Origin: Mesorhizobium sp.
GTDB taxonomy: Bacteria; Pseudomonadota; Alphaproteobacteria; Rhizobiales; Rhizobiaceae
Direction: 5' to 3'
Length of the DNA: 64,000 nucleotides
Assembly: GCF_004963255.1 (NCBI RefSeq)
Contig: NZ_SUGA01000009.1
Coordinates: 1 to 64,000 of the forward strand
Shown: positions 37,997 through 47,690 of the stretch, piece by piece
Numbering within the stretch: the stretch's first letter is position 1
Layout of the letters: every line of letters begins with the position of its first letter
Made by a program: the position numbers and the translations under genes
Notes under the pieces: generated by a model
What the model saw: the letters and a program-made list of their open reading frames with translations, nothing else
Databases searched by the model: none
What the model was told of the DNA's origin: nothing

Positions 37997-38015
37997 ACAC
38001 AAAGGGACCGGACCA

Positions 38016-41000
38016 ATGCGCATCGAGCGTCGCTTCACCAAGCCAGAGCAATCAGCCTATGCGGAGATCGAATTCCGCAAGGCCCTGTCGGAGATCAAGA
38101 ATCCCGACGGCTCGGTGGTGTTCCGCCTCGACAACATCGATGTGCCGGCGCAGTTCAGCCAGGTCGCGGCCGACATCCTGGCCCAGAAATATTTCCGCAA
38201 GGCCGGCGTACCGGCGCGGCTGAAGAAGGTCGAGGAGAACGACGTTCCCTCCTTTCTGTGGCGCTCGATCGCCGACGAGGCCGAGCTCGCCAAGCTGCCC
38301 GAGGCCGAGCGCTATGGTTCGGAAACCGATGCCCGCCAGGTCTTCGATCGTCTCTCCGGCACCTGGACCTATTGGGGCTGGAAGGGCGGCTACTTCAAGT
38401 CGGAAGAGGACGCGCGCGCTTTCCGCGACGAGCTTGCCTATATGCTCGCCACCCAACGCGTCGCGCCGAACTCGCCGCAATGGTTCAACACCGGCCTGCA
38501 CTGGGCCTATGGCATCGACGGGCCGAGCCAGGGCCATTTCTATGTCGACCCCTTCACCGGCAAACTGACCAAGTCGAAGTCTGCCTATGAACATCCGCAG
38601 CCACATGCCTGCTTCATCCAGAGCGTGCAGGACGACCTCGTCAACGAGGGCGGCATCATGGATCTGTGGGTGCGCGAGGCGCGCCTGTTCAAATACGGTT
38701 CCGGCACCGGCTCGAACTTCTCGATGCTGCGCGGCGAAGGCGAGAAGCTTTCCGGCGGCGGCCGCTCCTCCGGCCTGATGAGCTTCCTCAAGATCGGCGA
38801 CCGCGCCGCGGGCGCCATCAAGTCGGGCGGCACGACGCGCCGCGCCGCCAAGATGGTCATCGTCGACGCCGACCATCCCGACATCGAGCAGTTCATCGAC
38901 TGGAAGGTCAATGAAGAGCAGAAGGTCGCCTCGCTGGTGACCGGCTCCAAGATCGTCAAGAAGCACCTCGAAGCCATCATGAAAGCCTGCGTCAATTGCG
39001 AGGGCAATGGCGACGACTGCTTCGACCCGGCGCTGAACACCGCGCTGAAGCGCGAGATCAAGGCGGCCAAGAAGGACGCCGTGCCGGAGAACTACATCTA
39101 CCGCGTCATCCAGTTCGCCAAGCAAGGCTACACCTCGATGTCGTTCAACACCTACGACACCGACTGGGATTCCGACGCCTATCTCACCGTCTCCGGCCAG
39201 AACTCCAACAACTCGGTGTCGCTGAAGGACAATTTCCTGCGCGCTGTCGAGGCCGATGGCGACTGGCAGCTCACCGCCCGCAAGGACGGCAAGGTGCTGA
39301 AGACGCTGAAGGCGCGCGATCTGTGGGAAAAGATCGGCTACGCCGCCTGGGCGTCGGCTGATCCCGGCCTGCACTTCAACACGACGATGAACGACTGGCA
39401 CACTTGCGCCTCCGCCGGTGCGATCAGGGCCTCCAACCCGTGCTCGGAATACATGTTCCTCGATGACACGGCCTGCAATCTCGCTTCGATCAACCTCCTG
39501 CCCTACCGGAGGGAAGACGGCACGATCGACATCGCCGCTTACGAGCACACCGTTCGGCTGTGGACCGTCGTGCTTGAAATCTCGGTGATGATGGCGCAGT
39601 TCCCGTCCAAGGAGATCGCCAAGCTCTCCTACGACTACCGCACGCTCGGCCTCGGCTACGCCAATATCGGCGGCCTGCTGATGACCTCGGGCATCCCTTA
39701 CGACTCCGACGAGGGCCGCGCGATCTGCGCCGCGCTCACCGCCATCATGACCGGCGTCGCCTACTCGACCTCGGCCGAAATGGCTTCCGAGCTCGGCGCC
39801 TTCCCGGACTATGATCGCAACGCCCAGAACATGCTGCGCGTCATGCGCAACCATCGCCGCGCCGCCTATGGCGACAAGGACGGCTACGAGAAGCTCGCCG
39901 TCAACCCGGTGCCTCTCGTGGCCTCCGACCTGAAGCAGCCGGCTTTGGCCGAGCATGCCCGCGCCGCCTGGGACCGCGCCATCGAGCTCGGCGAGGAGCA
40001 CGGCTACCGCAACGCGCAGGCGACCGTGATCGCGCCGACCGGCACGATCGGCCTCGTCATGGACTGCGACACCACCGGCATCGAGCCCGACTTCGCCTTG
40101 GTGAAGTTCAAGAAGCTCGCCGGCGGCGGCTATTTCAAGATCATCAACCGCGCCGTGCCGGAAGCGCTGCGCACGCTGGGTTATTCCGAAAGCCAGATCG
40201 CCGAGATCGAGGCCTATGCCGTCGGCCACGGCAACCTCAACCAGGCGCCCGGCATCAACCCGTCGACACTGAAGGCCAAGGGCTTCACCGATGAGAAGAT
40301 CGCCGCGCTGAACGCGGCGCTGAAGTCGGCCTTCGACATCAAGTTCGTGTTCAACCAGTGGACGCTCGGCGCCGACTGGGTGAAGGAGACGCTCGGCTTC
40401 ACCGACGAGCAGCTCGGCGACTTCTCCTTCGAGATGCTGCCGGCGCTGGGCTTCTCCAAGAAGGACATCGACGCCGCCAACATCCATGTCTGCGGTGCGA
40501 TGACGCTGGAAGGCGCGCCTTTCCTCAAGGCCGAGCACCTGCCGGTGTTCGACTGCGCCAGCCCCTGCGGCAAGATCGGCAAGCGCTCGCTCTCCATCCA
40601 GAGCCACATCCTGATGATGGCGGCGGCCCAGCCCTTCATCTCGGGCGCCATCTCCAAGACCATCAACATGCCGAACGAGGCGACGGTCGAGGATGCCAAG
40701 AACGCCTACATGCTGTCCTGGAAGCTGGCGCTGAAGGCCAACGCGCTCTATCGCGACGGCTCGAAGCTGTCGCAGCCGCTCAATGCCTCGCTGCTCGCCG
40801 ATGGCGAGGAGGATGAGGATGAGGCGGTCGAGCAGCTGATCGCGGCGCCCGCCGCGCAGCGCGCCGTGCAGGTGACCGAAAAGATCGTCGAGCGCGTCAT
40901 CGAGCGCCTCTATCGCGACCGCGAGAAGCTGCCGAACCGCCGCAAGGGCTATACGCAGAAGGCCGTCGTCGGCGGCCACAAGGTGTATCTGCGCACCGGC

Positions 41001-41792
41001 GAGTTCGACGACGGCCGCCTGGGCGAGATCTTCATCGACATGCACAAGGAGGGCGCTGCCTTCCGCGCGATGATGAACAACTTCGCCATCGCCATCTCGC
41101 TCGGCCTGCAATATGGCGTGCCGCTCGACGAATATGTCGAGGCCTTCACCTTCACCAAGTTCGAGCCGGCCGGCATGGTGCAGGGCAACGACGCGATCAA
41201 GAACGCGACGTCGATCCTCGACTACGTGTTCCGCGAGCTTGCCGTCTCCTATCTCGGCCGCCACGACCTCGCCCATGTCGACCAGTCGGATTTCGACAAG
41301 ACGGCGCTCGGCCGCGGCATCACCGAAGGCAAGGCGACGCCCTTCTCCAAGGGCCTCTATCGCGGCGCCTCGCCGGTGAAGCTGGTGAGCGGCATCGGCA
41401 GCGAGCCCAAGGGTTTTGGCGGCACAGCCCCGACCATCGCCCCTGCCCGCGCCGCGCCGACCGCCTTCGCCGGCTCCAACGTGCTGGCGCTGAAGCCGGC
41501 CAGCGACGAGGCCCTTGCCTACAAGCGCGACTATGAGGAGCGCGCCAGGGAACTGGCCGAGGACATGGTGGAAGAGGAAGCCGAAGCCGCCGGTGGCGCC
41601 GAGGCGCTCTTCACCGACGCCGCAGCGAATGAAGCGGCCGAAGCGAAGAAGCTCGCCGCGACAAGGCGCCAGCAATCGCTGCTGCAAGGCTACACCGGCA
41701 ACGAATGCTCCGAGTGCCACAACTTCACCATGGTGCGAAACGGCACCTGCGAGAAGTGCGACACGTGTGGATCGACGAGCGGGTGCAGTTGA
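38016..41792 (+). CDS. nrdJ: Vitamin B12-dependent ribonucleotide reductase, class II
   Basis: The 1258-residue protein has the N-terminal reductase half with [15 protein letters not shown] and the C-terminal domain found in large adenosylcobalamin-dependent enzymes. The end is a cysteine-rich zinc-ribbon-like tail ([20 protein letters not shown]), usual for alphaproteobacterial NrdJ. It makes deoxyribonucleotides using a B12 radical. A gggac ribosome site 8 bases upstream supports the ATG at 38016. It is preceded by NrdR boxes and a structured leader, and followed by a terminator. Confidence 0.96.
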   Translation: MRIERRFTKPEQSAYAEIEFRKALSEIKNPDGSVVFRLDNIDVPAQFSQVAADILAQKYFRKAGVPARLKKVEENDVPSFLWRSIADEAELAKLPEAERYGSETDARQVFDRLSGTWTYWGWKGGYFKSEEDARAFRDELAYMLATQRVAPNSPQWFNTGLHWAYGIDGPSQGHFYVDPFTGKLTKSKSAYEHPQPHACFIQSVQDDLVNEGGIMDLWVREARLFKYGSGTGSNFSMLRGEGEKLSGGGRSSGLMSFLKIGDRAAGAIKSGGTTRRAAKMVIVDADHPDIEQFIDWKVNEEQKVASLVTGSKIVKKHLEAIMKACVNCEGNGDDCFDPALNTALKREIKAAKKDAVPENYIYRVIQFAKQGYTSMSFNTYDTDWDSDAYLTVSGQNSNNSVSLKDNFLRAVEADGDWQLTARKDGKVLKTLKARDLWEKIGYAAWASADPGLHFNTTMNDWHTCASAGAIRASNPCSEYMFLDDTACNLASINLLPYRREDGTIDIAAYEHTVRLWTVVLEISVMMAQFPSKEIAKLSYDYRTLGLGYANIGGLLMTSGIPYDSDEGRAICAALTAIMTGVAYSTSAEMASELGAFPDYDRNAQNMLRVMRNHRRAAYGDKDGYEKLAVNPVPLVASDLKQPALAEHARAAWDRAIELGEEHGYRNAQATVIAPTGTIGLVMDCDTTGIEPDFALVKFKKLAGGGYFKIINRAVPEALRTLGYSESQIAEIEAYAVGHGNLNQAPGINPSTLKAKGFTDEKIAALNAALKSAFDIKFVFNQWTLGADWVKETLGFTDEQLGDFSFEMLPALGFSKKDIDAANIHVCGAMTLEGAPFLKAEHLPVFDCASPCGKIGKRSLSIQSHILMMAAAQPFISGAISKTINMPNEATVEDAKNAYMLSWKLALKANALYRDGSKLSQPLNASLLADGEEDEDEAVEQLIAAPAAQRAVQVTEKIVERVIERLYRDREKLPNRRKGYTQKAVVGGHKVYLRTGEFDDGRLGEIFIDMHKEGAAFRAMMNNFAIAISLGLQYGVPLDEYVEAFTFTKFEPAGMVQGNDAIKNATSILDYVFRELAVSYLGRHDLAHVDQSDFDKTALGRGITEGKATPFSKGLYRGASPVKLVSGIGSEPKGFGGTAPTIAPARAAPTAFAGSNVLALKPASDEALAYKRDYEERARELAEDMVEEEAEAAGGAEALFTDAAANEAAEAKKLAATRRQQSLLQGYTGNECSECHNFTMVRNGTCEKCDTCGSTSGCS

Positions 41793-41819
41793 GGTAATCA
41801 ACCACCAGATAGATAGGGG

Positions 41820-41844
41820 AATAGGGCATCTTCGATGCCCTATT
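41820..41844 (+). terminator. Terminator of nrdJ
   Basis: A perfect 11-bp stem (41820-41830 with 41834-41844) encloses a ttc loop 27 bases after the nrdJ stop; the T run is short. An in-frame ATG of the next gene (41835) sits in the 3' arm. Confidence 0.65.
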
Positions 41845-41855
41845 CATTTGTACAC

Positions 41856-43493
41856 ATGATATTTCCGTACCCGATAACATTTTCGAACTTCAGATCGATT
41901 GCTACTGCGATTCAGATTCCGTTTTCTAAGAAAATTACGTTCGTAGTAGGCCCGAACAACGTTGGAAAATCGAACGCACTTCGTTTCCTCGCGGTACTAT
42001 TTAATCGCGCCGAAGCATCCCTAAACGACACATATGACTTCCCAGGCACCGATAAAGCTATCTCATTATCCGTCACTGCGGACGAAAAATACATCCGGGA
42101 AAAACTATCCGGATTAGTGAATGCAAGCCGATATATGTCGTTTGAAGACATTAAAAATATCAACTTAAAATACAAGATATCAAAAGGAAGATTCTCTGCT
42201 GAAGTTGATAGCAATAATGAATTATTTAAGACATTTACTGATGAGTACTTCTCTGGATATTTCTTGCACGACTTTGGGTCAGCCTCATCCATCGAATCAA
42301 ACAAATCAACCTTTCTGAATAAACTGTCCGTATATGATAAACTCTCAGGAACAACTTACCTGCCGAACCTGCGGTTCATAACCCAAGCCGGTCAAGAACC
42401 GCCGCAGTTCGTCAAATCTCCATTTCCTGGTGAAACGGTAGCGTTCGGCACAGTCATAAAGAGATTTGCGGAGCTTGATCGCCCTGCTTATGAGAATTTG
42501 GAGACATACAGCGGTCAGCTGAAGCATATATGCGACTTTATTTCATTTGTAGTCGACAAGCCTTCGGTAGAGGTGAGCGTTCCCAGAGATAACAGCACCT
42601 TGTTGGTCAGAATAAACGGCGAGACAAGGCCTCTTGAAAGTCTCGGCACTGGTATTGAACAGCTTCTGATGATCGGCCTTGTGTCAATTGGCTTTCCGAA
42701 CAAGATTGTTCTGATCGACGAGCCAGAACTGCACCTACATCCATTGGCTCAGAAAAGAATTATGAAGTACCTAAATGAAAGCGTAGACGCTCAGTTCGTA
42801 ATAGCTACTCATTCCGCTGCGGTCCTTGACTCTGTTGATGCCGACATCATACAGCTCTCCCAAGATAATGGAAAAACTGGAGGTCGCACCATACAGACAA
42901 ACGCGCAAAAATTCCGCGCTGTTCGCGATTTGGGGCATTCCCCAAGTGAGCTTTTACAGACAAAATTTGCCATTTGGGTTGAAGGTCCATCCGATAGGAT
43001 ATACTTAAATAGCTGGATAAAAAAGATCGACAGTAGCCTTAACGAGGGGATTGATTACACAATACTGTTCTACGGTGGGAAAATATTAAGCCATCACTCT
43101 TTCGAAGACATCGAGTCCGACCTCGTTAAGGCGGTTACCGTTTCGCGTTCTTTTGCGGTGCTCATCGACAGCGATCGGAAGCCAGACCGTCCTAACTTGA
43201 ATGCCACGAAGTCCCGCGTGAAACTTGAGGTGGAGCGGGAAGGCGGGTTGTGTTGGGTCACCGAAGGTAGAGAAATCGAGAACTACCTTCCGCGTCAGGT
43301 AATTGCATCAGTTGCCGTAGACGTTCCGGGAGTGACCGTTCAAGAAGACAAGCGGGAGCAAATTCTAAACCCCGAAAAGGTGAATAAGGCAGATTTTGCG
43401 CGGAGAGCCGTGTCAATAGAATCGGACGAATGGCCGTTGGATTTGAAGAAGATGGTGACGGAACTGGTAACCAGAATCCGGGCTGCTCGGTAG
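41856..43493 (+). CDS. OLD-family ATPase/TOPRIM nuclease (possible defence gene)
   Basis: The 545-residue protein has Walker A GPNNVGKS at about residue 31, the ABC-type Walker B IVLIDEPELHLHP and ATHSAAVLDS H-loop, then a TOPRIM-like part with WVEGPSDRIYL and an IDSDRKPD metal site. This is the OLD (overcoming lysogenization defect) plan, AAA ATPase plus nuclease. The gene is clearly AT-rich against its neighbours. I prefer ATG 41856 because 41835 is inside the nrdJ terminator; neither has a good ribosome site. No UvrD-type helicase partner is present, so it is not a Gabija pair. Confidence 0.82.
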   Translation: MIFPYPITFSNFRSIATAIQIPFSKKITFVVGPNNVGKSNALRFLAVLFNRAEASLNDTYDFPGTDKAISLSVTADEKYIREKLSGLVNASRYMSFEDIKNINLKYKISKGRFSAEVDSNNELFKTFTDEYFSGYFLHDFGSASSIESNKSTFLNKLSVYDKLSGTTYLPNLRFITQAGQEPPQFVKSPFPGETVAFGTVIKRFAELDRPAYENLETYSGQLKHICDFISFVVDKPSVEVSVPRDNSTLLVRINGETRPLESLGTGIEQLLMIGLVSIGFPNKIVLIDEPELHLHPLAQKRIMKYLNESVDAQFVIATHSAAVLDSVDADIIQLSQDNGKTGGRTIQTNAQKFRAVRDLGHSPSELLQTKFAIWVEGPSDRIYLNSWIKKIDSSLNEGIDYTILFYGGKILSHHSFEDIESDLVKAVTVSRSFAVLIDSDRKPDRPNLNATKSRVKLEVEREGGLCWVTEGREIENYLPRQVIASVAVDVPGVTVQEDKREQILNPEKVNKADFARRAVSIESDEWPLDLKKMVTELVTRIRAAR

Positions 43494-43515
43494 CTGATGC
43501 TCAGCGAAAGTCTCT

Positions 43516-43887
43516 ATGCTCGACCACATCACCATCGAAGTCAGCAACCTCAATAAGAGCAAGCTCTTCTACGAAATAGCCTTCGCTCCTTTGGGCTACC
43601 GCCTCTCCTTCGGCAAGGAAGGCATCTTCTGGGCGTTCGATGTTGGCAATGGCTGCCTATTCGAGATCCAGAGCACAAGAGAGAAGCCGCCGCTCACCCA
43701 TCTGCATGTCGCGTGCCGGGCGAAGAGCAAGGCCGAGGTCGATGCGTTCCATCGCGCGGCGCTCGAGGCGGGCGCGGCGGACAATGGCGCGCCCGAGCCG
43801 CGCCCGAATTATGCGGAAGATTACTACGCCTGCTTCGTGCTCGATCCCGACGGCTACAATATCGAGGCTATGATCAACGAGGGGTGA
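43516..43887 (+). CDS. VOC (glyoxalase/bleomycin resistance) family protein
   Basis: The 123-residue protein shows the paired beta-alpha-beta modules: LDHITIEVSNL at the N-terminus and the late YACFVLDPDGYNIEAM. The likely metal ligands are His 4, His in THLHVA and Glu in NIEAM. Activity is unknown. It starts 22 bases after the OLD-like gene but has normal high-GC composition, so it marks the end of the AT-rich insert. Confidence 0.85.
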   Translation: MLDHITIEVSNLNKSKLFYEIAFAPLGYRLSFGKEGIFWAFDVGNGCLFEIQSTREKPPLTHLHVACRAKSKAEVDAFHRAALEAGAADNGAPEPRPNYAEDYYACFVLDPDGYNIEAMINEG

Positions 43888-43927
43888 AGGCCTGAGCCTC
43901 GACTGGATCGGGCAAGGATATGGCGCA

Positions 43928-44140
43928 ATGCTTTATGCTGTGATCATCGAAAAAGCCGGAGACAACTTTTCTGCCTATGTGCCGGACCTGCCGGGCTGCA
44001 TTGCAACCGGCGGCACGACGGCCGATGTGACGATCGCAATCCGTGAAGCAATACGCTTCCACATCGAAGGCTTGCAAGCCGACGGGTTAGAGGTACCCGA
44101 GCCCGTTGCCGTGGCGAAATATATAGAGGGGGACGAGTGA
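43928..44140 (+). CDS. HicB-like antitoxin-fold protein (orphan)
   Basis: The 70-residue protein has the partial RNase H fold of HicB: YAVIIEKAGDNFSAYVPDLPGC and then IREAIRFHIEGL. It lacks a separate DNA-binding tail, and no HicA gene is found on either side within a kilobase, so it may not act as a toxin-antitoxin pair. An agga site lies 9 bases upstream. Confidence 0.78.
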   Translation: MLYAVIIEKAGDNFSAYVPDLPGCIATGGTTADVTIAIREAIRFHIEGLQADGLEVPEPVAVAKYIEGDE

Positions 44141-44150
44141 AGCGCCCTCG

Positions 44151-44332
44151 CCTTCTCCCCTTGTGGGAGAAGGTGGATCGGCGCGTTAGCGCCGAGACGG
44201 ATGAGGGGTGTTCCAGCGGAGTGAGACGTCCGGGATCCAGTCGTGGTGTCCAACGCCGACGAAGGTCGGCGTTCCCTGGAGCACCCCTCATCCGGCCGCT
44301 TCGCGACCCCCTTCTCCCACAAGGGGAGAAGG
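44151..44332. repeat. 182-bp inverted-repeat intergenic element
   Basis: The ends 44151-44173 and 44310-44332 are inverted copies of ccttctccccttgtgg-type sequence (all but a few bases). Inner arms gatgaggggtg and cacccctcatc are also inverted. The centre (about 44250-44275) holds a short accttcg-like inverted pair. This matches the family of palindromic elements common in alphaproteobacterial gaps. It fills most of the 346-base gap between the HicB-like and PPOX genes. Confidence 0.75.
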
Positions 44333-44414
44333 GGAACGCCGCGCTCAATCCTTGAGCGTGATCCCGCATTGTCTGGCCGGCATCACGTCAAAGGCGCATC
44401 TGCACACCACCGGG

Positions 44415-44428
44415 TTGACGTGCGTCAA
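44415..44428. promoter_or_regulatory. FNR/FixK-type box upstream of the PPOX gene
   Basis: The 14 bases ttgacgtgcgtcaa form a perfect TTGAC-N4-GTCAA palindrome, the FNR/FixK family consensus. It is 58 bases before the PPOX ATG, a usual position for an activator site for low-oxygen genes. Confidence 0.55.
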
Positions 44429-44486
44429 TGCTCGCCCTTCCCCGATCTCTACCATCATCGCCGTCAGCAATGCTTCGGAGGCGAAG

Positions 44487-44939
44487 ATGGACAAGGAGAT
44501 CAAAAACAAGATCCAGACGCTGCTGGATCAGCACCGGATCATGACGGTTGCTACGCTCAGGCCAGACGGCTGGCCGCAGGCGACGACCGTCGGCTATGTC
44601 AATGACGGCCTCACCCTCTACTTCCTCTGCGGCCTGGACAGCCAGAAGGCGGCGAATATCGCGCGGGACAATCGTCTGTCGCTGACCATCGACCACGACG
44701 CGCCGCAGGTGATGGAGATCACCGGGCTTTCCATGGCGGCACGGGCGCAGCCGGTGGAAGACCGCGCTGAGGCCGAGAAGGTCCTGCGTATGTTGCCGAT
44801 GAAATATCCGCCGCAAACCTCGATGCCCGGTCCGATGCCGACGCCGGACCAGGTCCGCATCTTCCGCGTGATGCCGACAGTGATCTCCGTGCTCGACTAC
44901 TCGAAGGGTTTTGGCCACACGGATCTGGTCACCTGTTGA
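44487..44939 (+). CDS. Pyridoxamine 5'-phosphate oxidase (PPOX) family protein
   Basis: The 150-residue split-barrel protein has MTVATLRPDGWPQATTVGYV, typical of flavin- or F420-binding PPOX-like proteins. It is shorter than PdxH and lacks its substrate residues, so the vitamin B6 role is unlikely. A ggagg site lies upstream of the ATG. The FixK-type box suggests it is induced at low oxygen. The function is unknown. Confidence 0.82.
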   Translation: MDKEIKNKIQTLLDQHRIMTVATLRPDGWPQATTVGYVNDGLTLYFLCGLDSQKAANIARDNRLSLTIDHDAPQVMEITGLSMAARAQPVEDRAEAEKVLRMLPMKYPPQTSMPGPMPTPDQVRIFRVMPTVISVLDYSKGFGHTDLVTC

Positions 44940-45046
44940 GCGCGGCATGGCGCCAGGCGATCCAATTGATCGATCGCATGATCCAGATCAAGGCAAAGCC
45001 CATCGTTCCCGGTGTTTCCTCGGCTGTTCTTTCCGAGGAGATGGAA

Positions 45047-45160
45047 ATGCCCACAGAGAGCCTAATCGTCGTCACCGCCATCGTGGCCTATTTCGCGACC
45101 TTCATGGTCGTGCTCGGCTATGTGACGATGGCGGAGTCGCGACATCTGCCACGGAGGTAG
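45047..45160 (+). CDS. Small single-pass membrane protein
   Basis: This 37-residue open frame (MPTESLIVVTAIVAYFA..) has one transmembrane segment at about residues 6-27 and a basic tail. A gaggag site 6 bases upstream of the ATG at 45047 supports translation. It lies 107 bases after the PPOX gene and ends 20 bases before the convergent lysozyme gene. Confidence 0.5.
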   Translation: MPTESLIVVTAIVAYFATFMVVLGYVTMAESRHLPRR

Positions 45161-45180
45161 CCGAGGCGATCGGATGCGCC

Positions 45181-46323
45181 TCAGTCCGCGTCGGCCAGCA
45201 TCTGCCCGCCGCCGCCCAGCCAGGCGCGCCATTGCCGCTCATCGCCGTGGAAGACGTTGAGGTCGATGCGGCCTGTCACGCCATGCGACAGGCCGGAGCC
45301 CGAATACTGCCAGAACACCCACTTGCGGCCCGGATAGACTTTTGACGGATGCGCCGCCACCGCGCGCAGCCAGAACGGGTAATCCAGGAAGGCGCCGCGC
45401 AGATTGTCGCGATAGAAATCGGGGCTGGTGTAGATGATCGGGCGCTGGCCGTAATGGCGCTCCAGTCTGTCCATGAACACCTGCATCTTCTCCAGCACCT
45501 TTTCGCGCGAAGGCTTGCGCCTGCAGGAGGATTCGCCGTTCCACTCGACGTCGATGACCGGTGGCAGCGCGCCGTCCATCTTCGGCACGTTGCGGATGAA
45601 CCAGTCGGCCTGCTCACCCGCCGTGCGGCACCAATAGAAGAAATGGTAGGCGCCGCGCTTCAACCCGGCGGCATCGGCGTTGCGCCAGTTCTTCATGAAC
45701 ATCGGGTCGAGATGGTCGCCGCCGTCGGTCGCCTTGATATAGGCGAAGTTGGCGCCCTGGGCGCGCAGCTTGCTCCAATTGATGTTGCCCTGCCAGCGCG
45801 AGACGTCGACCCCATGCACGGCCAGATGGCGCGGCGAGGAGCGGCCGAAATTGATCGGCTTCGCGTCGCGGAAGGCATAGCGCGTGACCGGGCCGGCAAG
45901 CATGGCCGGCGCGGCGCGTGACAGCCGCTTCGGCGGCGAGACGAGCGCGGCCTCCTGCACCGGCGGCTCGACGTTGTCCGGCAGGTCGGTCGCCGGGAAG
46001 TTCACCGTCTCCTCCTCGGCAAGGCCGAAGGGGCGCGAGTTCTCATCATCAAGGCGCGAGTTCTCGTCGCCGGGACTCGCGTTGCCCTCGTCGAGCAGCG
46101 GCGCCGGCGGCGTGACGCGCGCCATGCCCGACATCGATGCGGTCTCTACGGTTTTCTCCCGCTGGACCGTCCTCATGCCCTTCGAAACCGGCGCGCTCGG
46201 CCGCACGACCGAGCTCGTCGTCTCGTTGGACGGCATCTGCAAGGCATCGACGCCCGACGTGGACGAGCAGCCGGCAAGGCAGAGCGCTGCGAGCACGAAA
46301 CTGACGACGCCAGAAATCCGCAT
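45181..46323 (-). CDS. GH25 lysozyme-type lipoprotein
   Basis: The 380-residue protein starts with a lipoprotein signal (LCLAGC, Cys 19). A disordered Pro/Glu-rich stretch (about 25-165) follows, then a GH25 domain (about 168-375) with HGVDVSRWQG, YIKATDGG and the catalytic acids in VIDVEWNG. GH25 enzymes cleave the glycan chain of peptidoglycan. The lipid anchor suggests action at a membrane facing the periplasm. No phage genes are nearby, so it is a resident enzyme. Confidence 0.9.
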   Translation of the reverse strand: MRISGVVSFVLAALCLAGCSSTSGVDALQMPSNETTSSVVRPSAPVSKGMRTVQREKTVETASMSGMARVTPPAPLLDEGNASPGDENSRLDDENSRPFGLAEEETVNFPATDLPDNVEPPVQEAALVSPPKRLSRAAPAMLAGPVTRYAFRDAKPINFGRSSPRHLAVHGVDVSRWQGNINWSKLRAQGANFAYIKATDGGDHLDPMFMKNWRNADAAGLKRGAYHFFYWCRTAGEQADWFIRNVPKMDGALPPVIDVEWNGESSCRRKPSREKVLEKMQVFMDRLERHYGQRPIIYTSPDFYRDNLRGAFLDYPFWLRAVAAHPSKVYPGRKWVFWQYSGSGLSHGVTGRIDLNVFHGDERQWRAWLGGGGQMLADAD

Positions 46324-46632
46324 CTTTGACCTGTACGCGAGACAAAACAGACCGAAGGCAGGAACAGCGCCGCCGGAAGCCCCATTCCTAATGAGAAATT
46401 ACCAACAAAGTTTGAATCAAAATTTACCTTTGGCGACGCTCGTCGCCGATTCGGGGTGTGTCCCCCGTCACCTCGCCTTGCGCGAAGCCGCAGCCGCCGA
46501 GCGAGCTAGAATCAGGACGATCGTCGCCAGATCGGCGGGCGCATTGAAGCAGGGGCTAAACCTGGCTCGCCTGGCATCCCATATAAGGGGCTCGCGCAAG
46601 CGAAACGCTCATGTACCCAAGGACTGTGCTTA
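46324..46632. other. Divergent control region of the lysozyme and Tim44-like genes
   Basis: The 309-base gap has an AT-rich stretch at about 46386-46435, the likely promoter zone for both genes. No clear palindrome, repeat or small gene was seen. Confidence 0.35.
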
Positions 46633-47604
46633 ATGTCGAAGTCACGAACGATCAAAGTCGCGTCGATCCTCATGATCCTGCTGATGGCGCTCGGGACCGT
46701 CTCCATCGGCACCGCCGAGGCGCGCATGGGCGGCAGCTTCGGCAGCCGTGGCAGCCGCACCTACCAGGCGCCCGCGCCGACCAGGACGGCCCCTTACACG
46801 GCGCCTGTCACGCGCTCGATGACGCCGCAAACCACCCAGTCCATCCCATCATCGCAGTCGTTTCCCGGCTCCGCGCGTCCCGGCTTCTGGCGTGGTTTCG
46901 GCGGCGGTTTTGTCGGCGGCCTTGTGGGAGGACTGTTCTTCCAGGGCCTCTTCGGCATGATGCTGGGCCATGGTTTCGGCGGCATTGGCGGCGGGCTGAG
47001 CGTCATCTTCCAGCTGCTCTTGATCGGCGGCCTCGTGATGCTGGCGATGCGCTTCTTCAATCGGGACAATGCCGCGCCGGCCAATATGCGAAACGCCGGC
47101 GTTCCGTTCGGACGGCAAGGCTGGGGCGGCGGGCCGCCCAGCTATTCGTCCAACGCCGCAAGCTTCGGCTCCGCTGACGCATCAGGAGCCGATGAAATCG
47201 GCATCACCGACGCTGATCGCAACGCGTTCGAACGAATCCTTGGCGAAGTGCAGGCTGCCTTCACCCGTGAGGATCACCAGGGATTGCGCCGGCTGACGAC
47301 CCCCGAAATGGTTTCCTACCTTTCCGAGGAACTGGCCGACAACGCGACCCACGGCCTCAAGAACGAGGTGACAAACCTTAAGCTGCTGAAGGGCGAAGTG
47401 GCGGAGGCGTGGCGGGAAGGCTCGCGCGACTACGCCACCGTGGCGATGCGCTGGTCGGCGATCGATATCATGCGCGACCGCCAGACCGGCGCCGTCGAGA
47501 GGGGCGATCCCAACAATCCTGTCGAAGCCACCGAGCTGTGGACCTTCACCCGCCAGGCCGGAGGACCATGGCTGCTGTCCGCGATCCAGGACGCGGCCGG
47601 TTAA
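46633..47604 (+). CDS. Tim44-like domain membrane protein
   Basis: The 323-residue protein has an N-terminal hydrophobic segment, a Gly-rich part (about 85-130) with a second membrane helix at about 120-140, and a C-terminal Tim44-like domain (about 190-320, with ADRNAFERILGEVQAAF and the late ELWTFTRQAGGPWLL). Bacterial Tim44-like proteins are inner-membrane proteins of unsettled role. The stop codon touches the start of a dispersed repeat. Confidence 0.85.
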   Translation: MSKSRTIKVASILMILLMALGTVSIGTAEARMGGSFGSRGSRTYQAPAPTRTAPYTAPVTRSMTPQTTQSIPSSQSFPGSARPGFWRGFGGGFVGGLVGGLFFQGLFGMMLGHGFGGIGGGLSVIFQLLLIGGLVMLAMRFFNRDNAAPANMRNAGVPFGRQGWGGGPPSYSSNAASFGSADASGADEIGITDADRNAFERILGEVQAAFTREDHQGLRRLTTPEMVSYLSEELADNATHGLKNEVTNLKLLKGEVAEAWREGSRDYATVAMRWSAIDIMRDRQTGAVERGDPNNPVEATELWTFTRQAGGPWLLSAIQDAAG

Positions 47605-47651
47605 TGCATGTCGCCCAGAAGTGTACGCGGTTCTGGGGCAACGACATGCAT
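47604..47651. repeat. catgtcgccc-type dispersed repeat, copy 2
   Basis: It is bounded by atgcatgtcg and cgacatgcat and matches 7934-7982. It starts on the last base of the Tim44-like stop codon. The next bases (47663-47690) carry an aagcgcgacgc block like the second half of the other copies. Confidence 0.7.
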
Positions 47652-47690
47652 CAATACAAAGCTTAAAGCGCGACGCAGCAAGCGCTCTGA

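Noticed and set aside
37781..38015. Cobalamin riboswitch before the B12-dependent reductase
   Set aside because: No B12 box (gccactg) or the usual aptamer core is present on the plus strand; the structure is of another kind.
38052..41801. 1249-codon open frame antisense to nrdJ
   Set aside because: It mirrors a well-supported gene in high-GC DNA; its product is low-complexity and resembles no protein.
41856..43493. Gabija or retron-type multi-gene defence system
   Set aside because: Only the OLD-like gene is present; no UvrD-like helicase, reverse transcriptase or toxin gene lies next to it.
43928..44140. HicAB toxin-antitoxin pair
   Set aside because: No HicA-like frame was found on either side.
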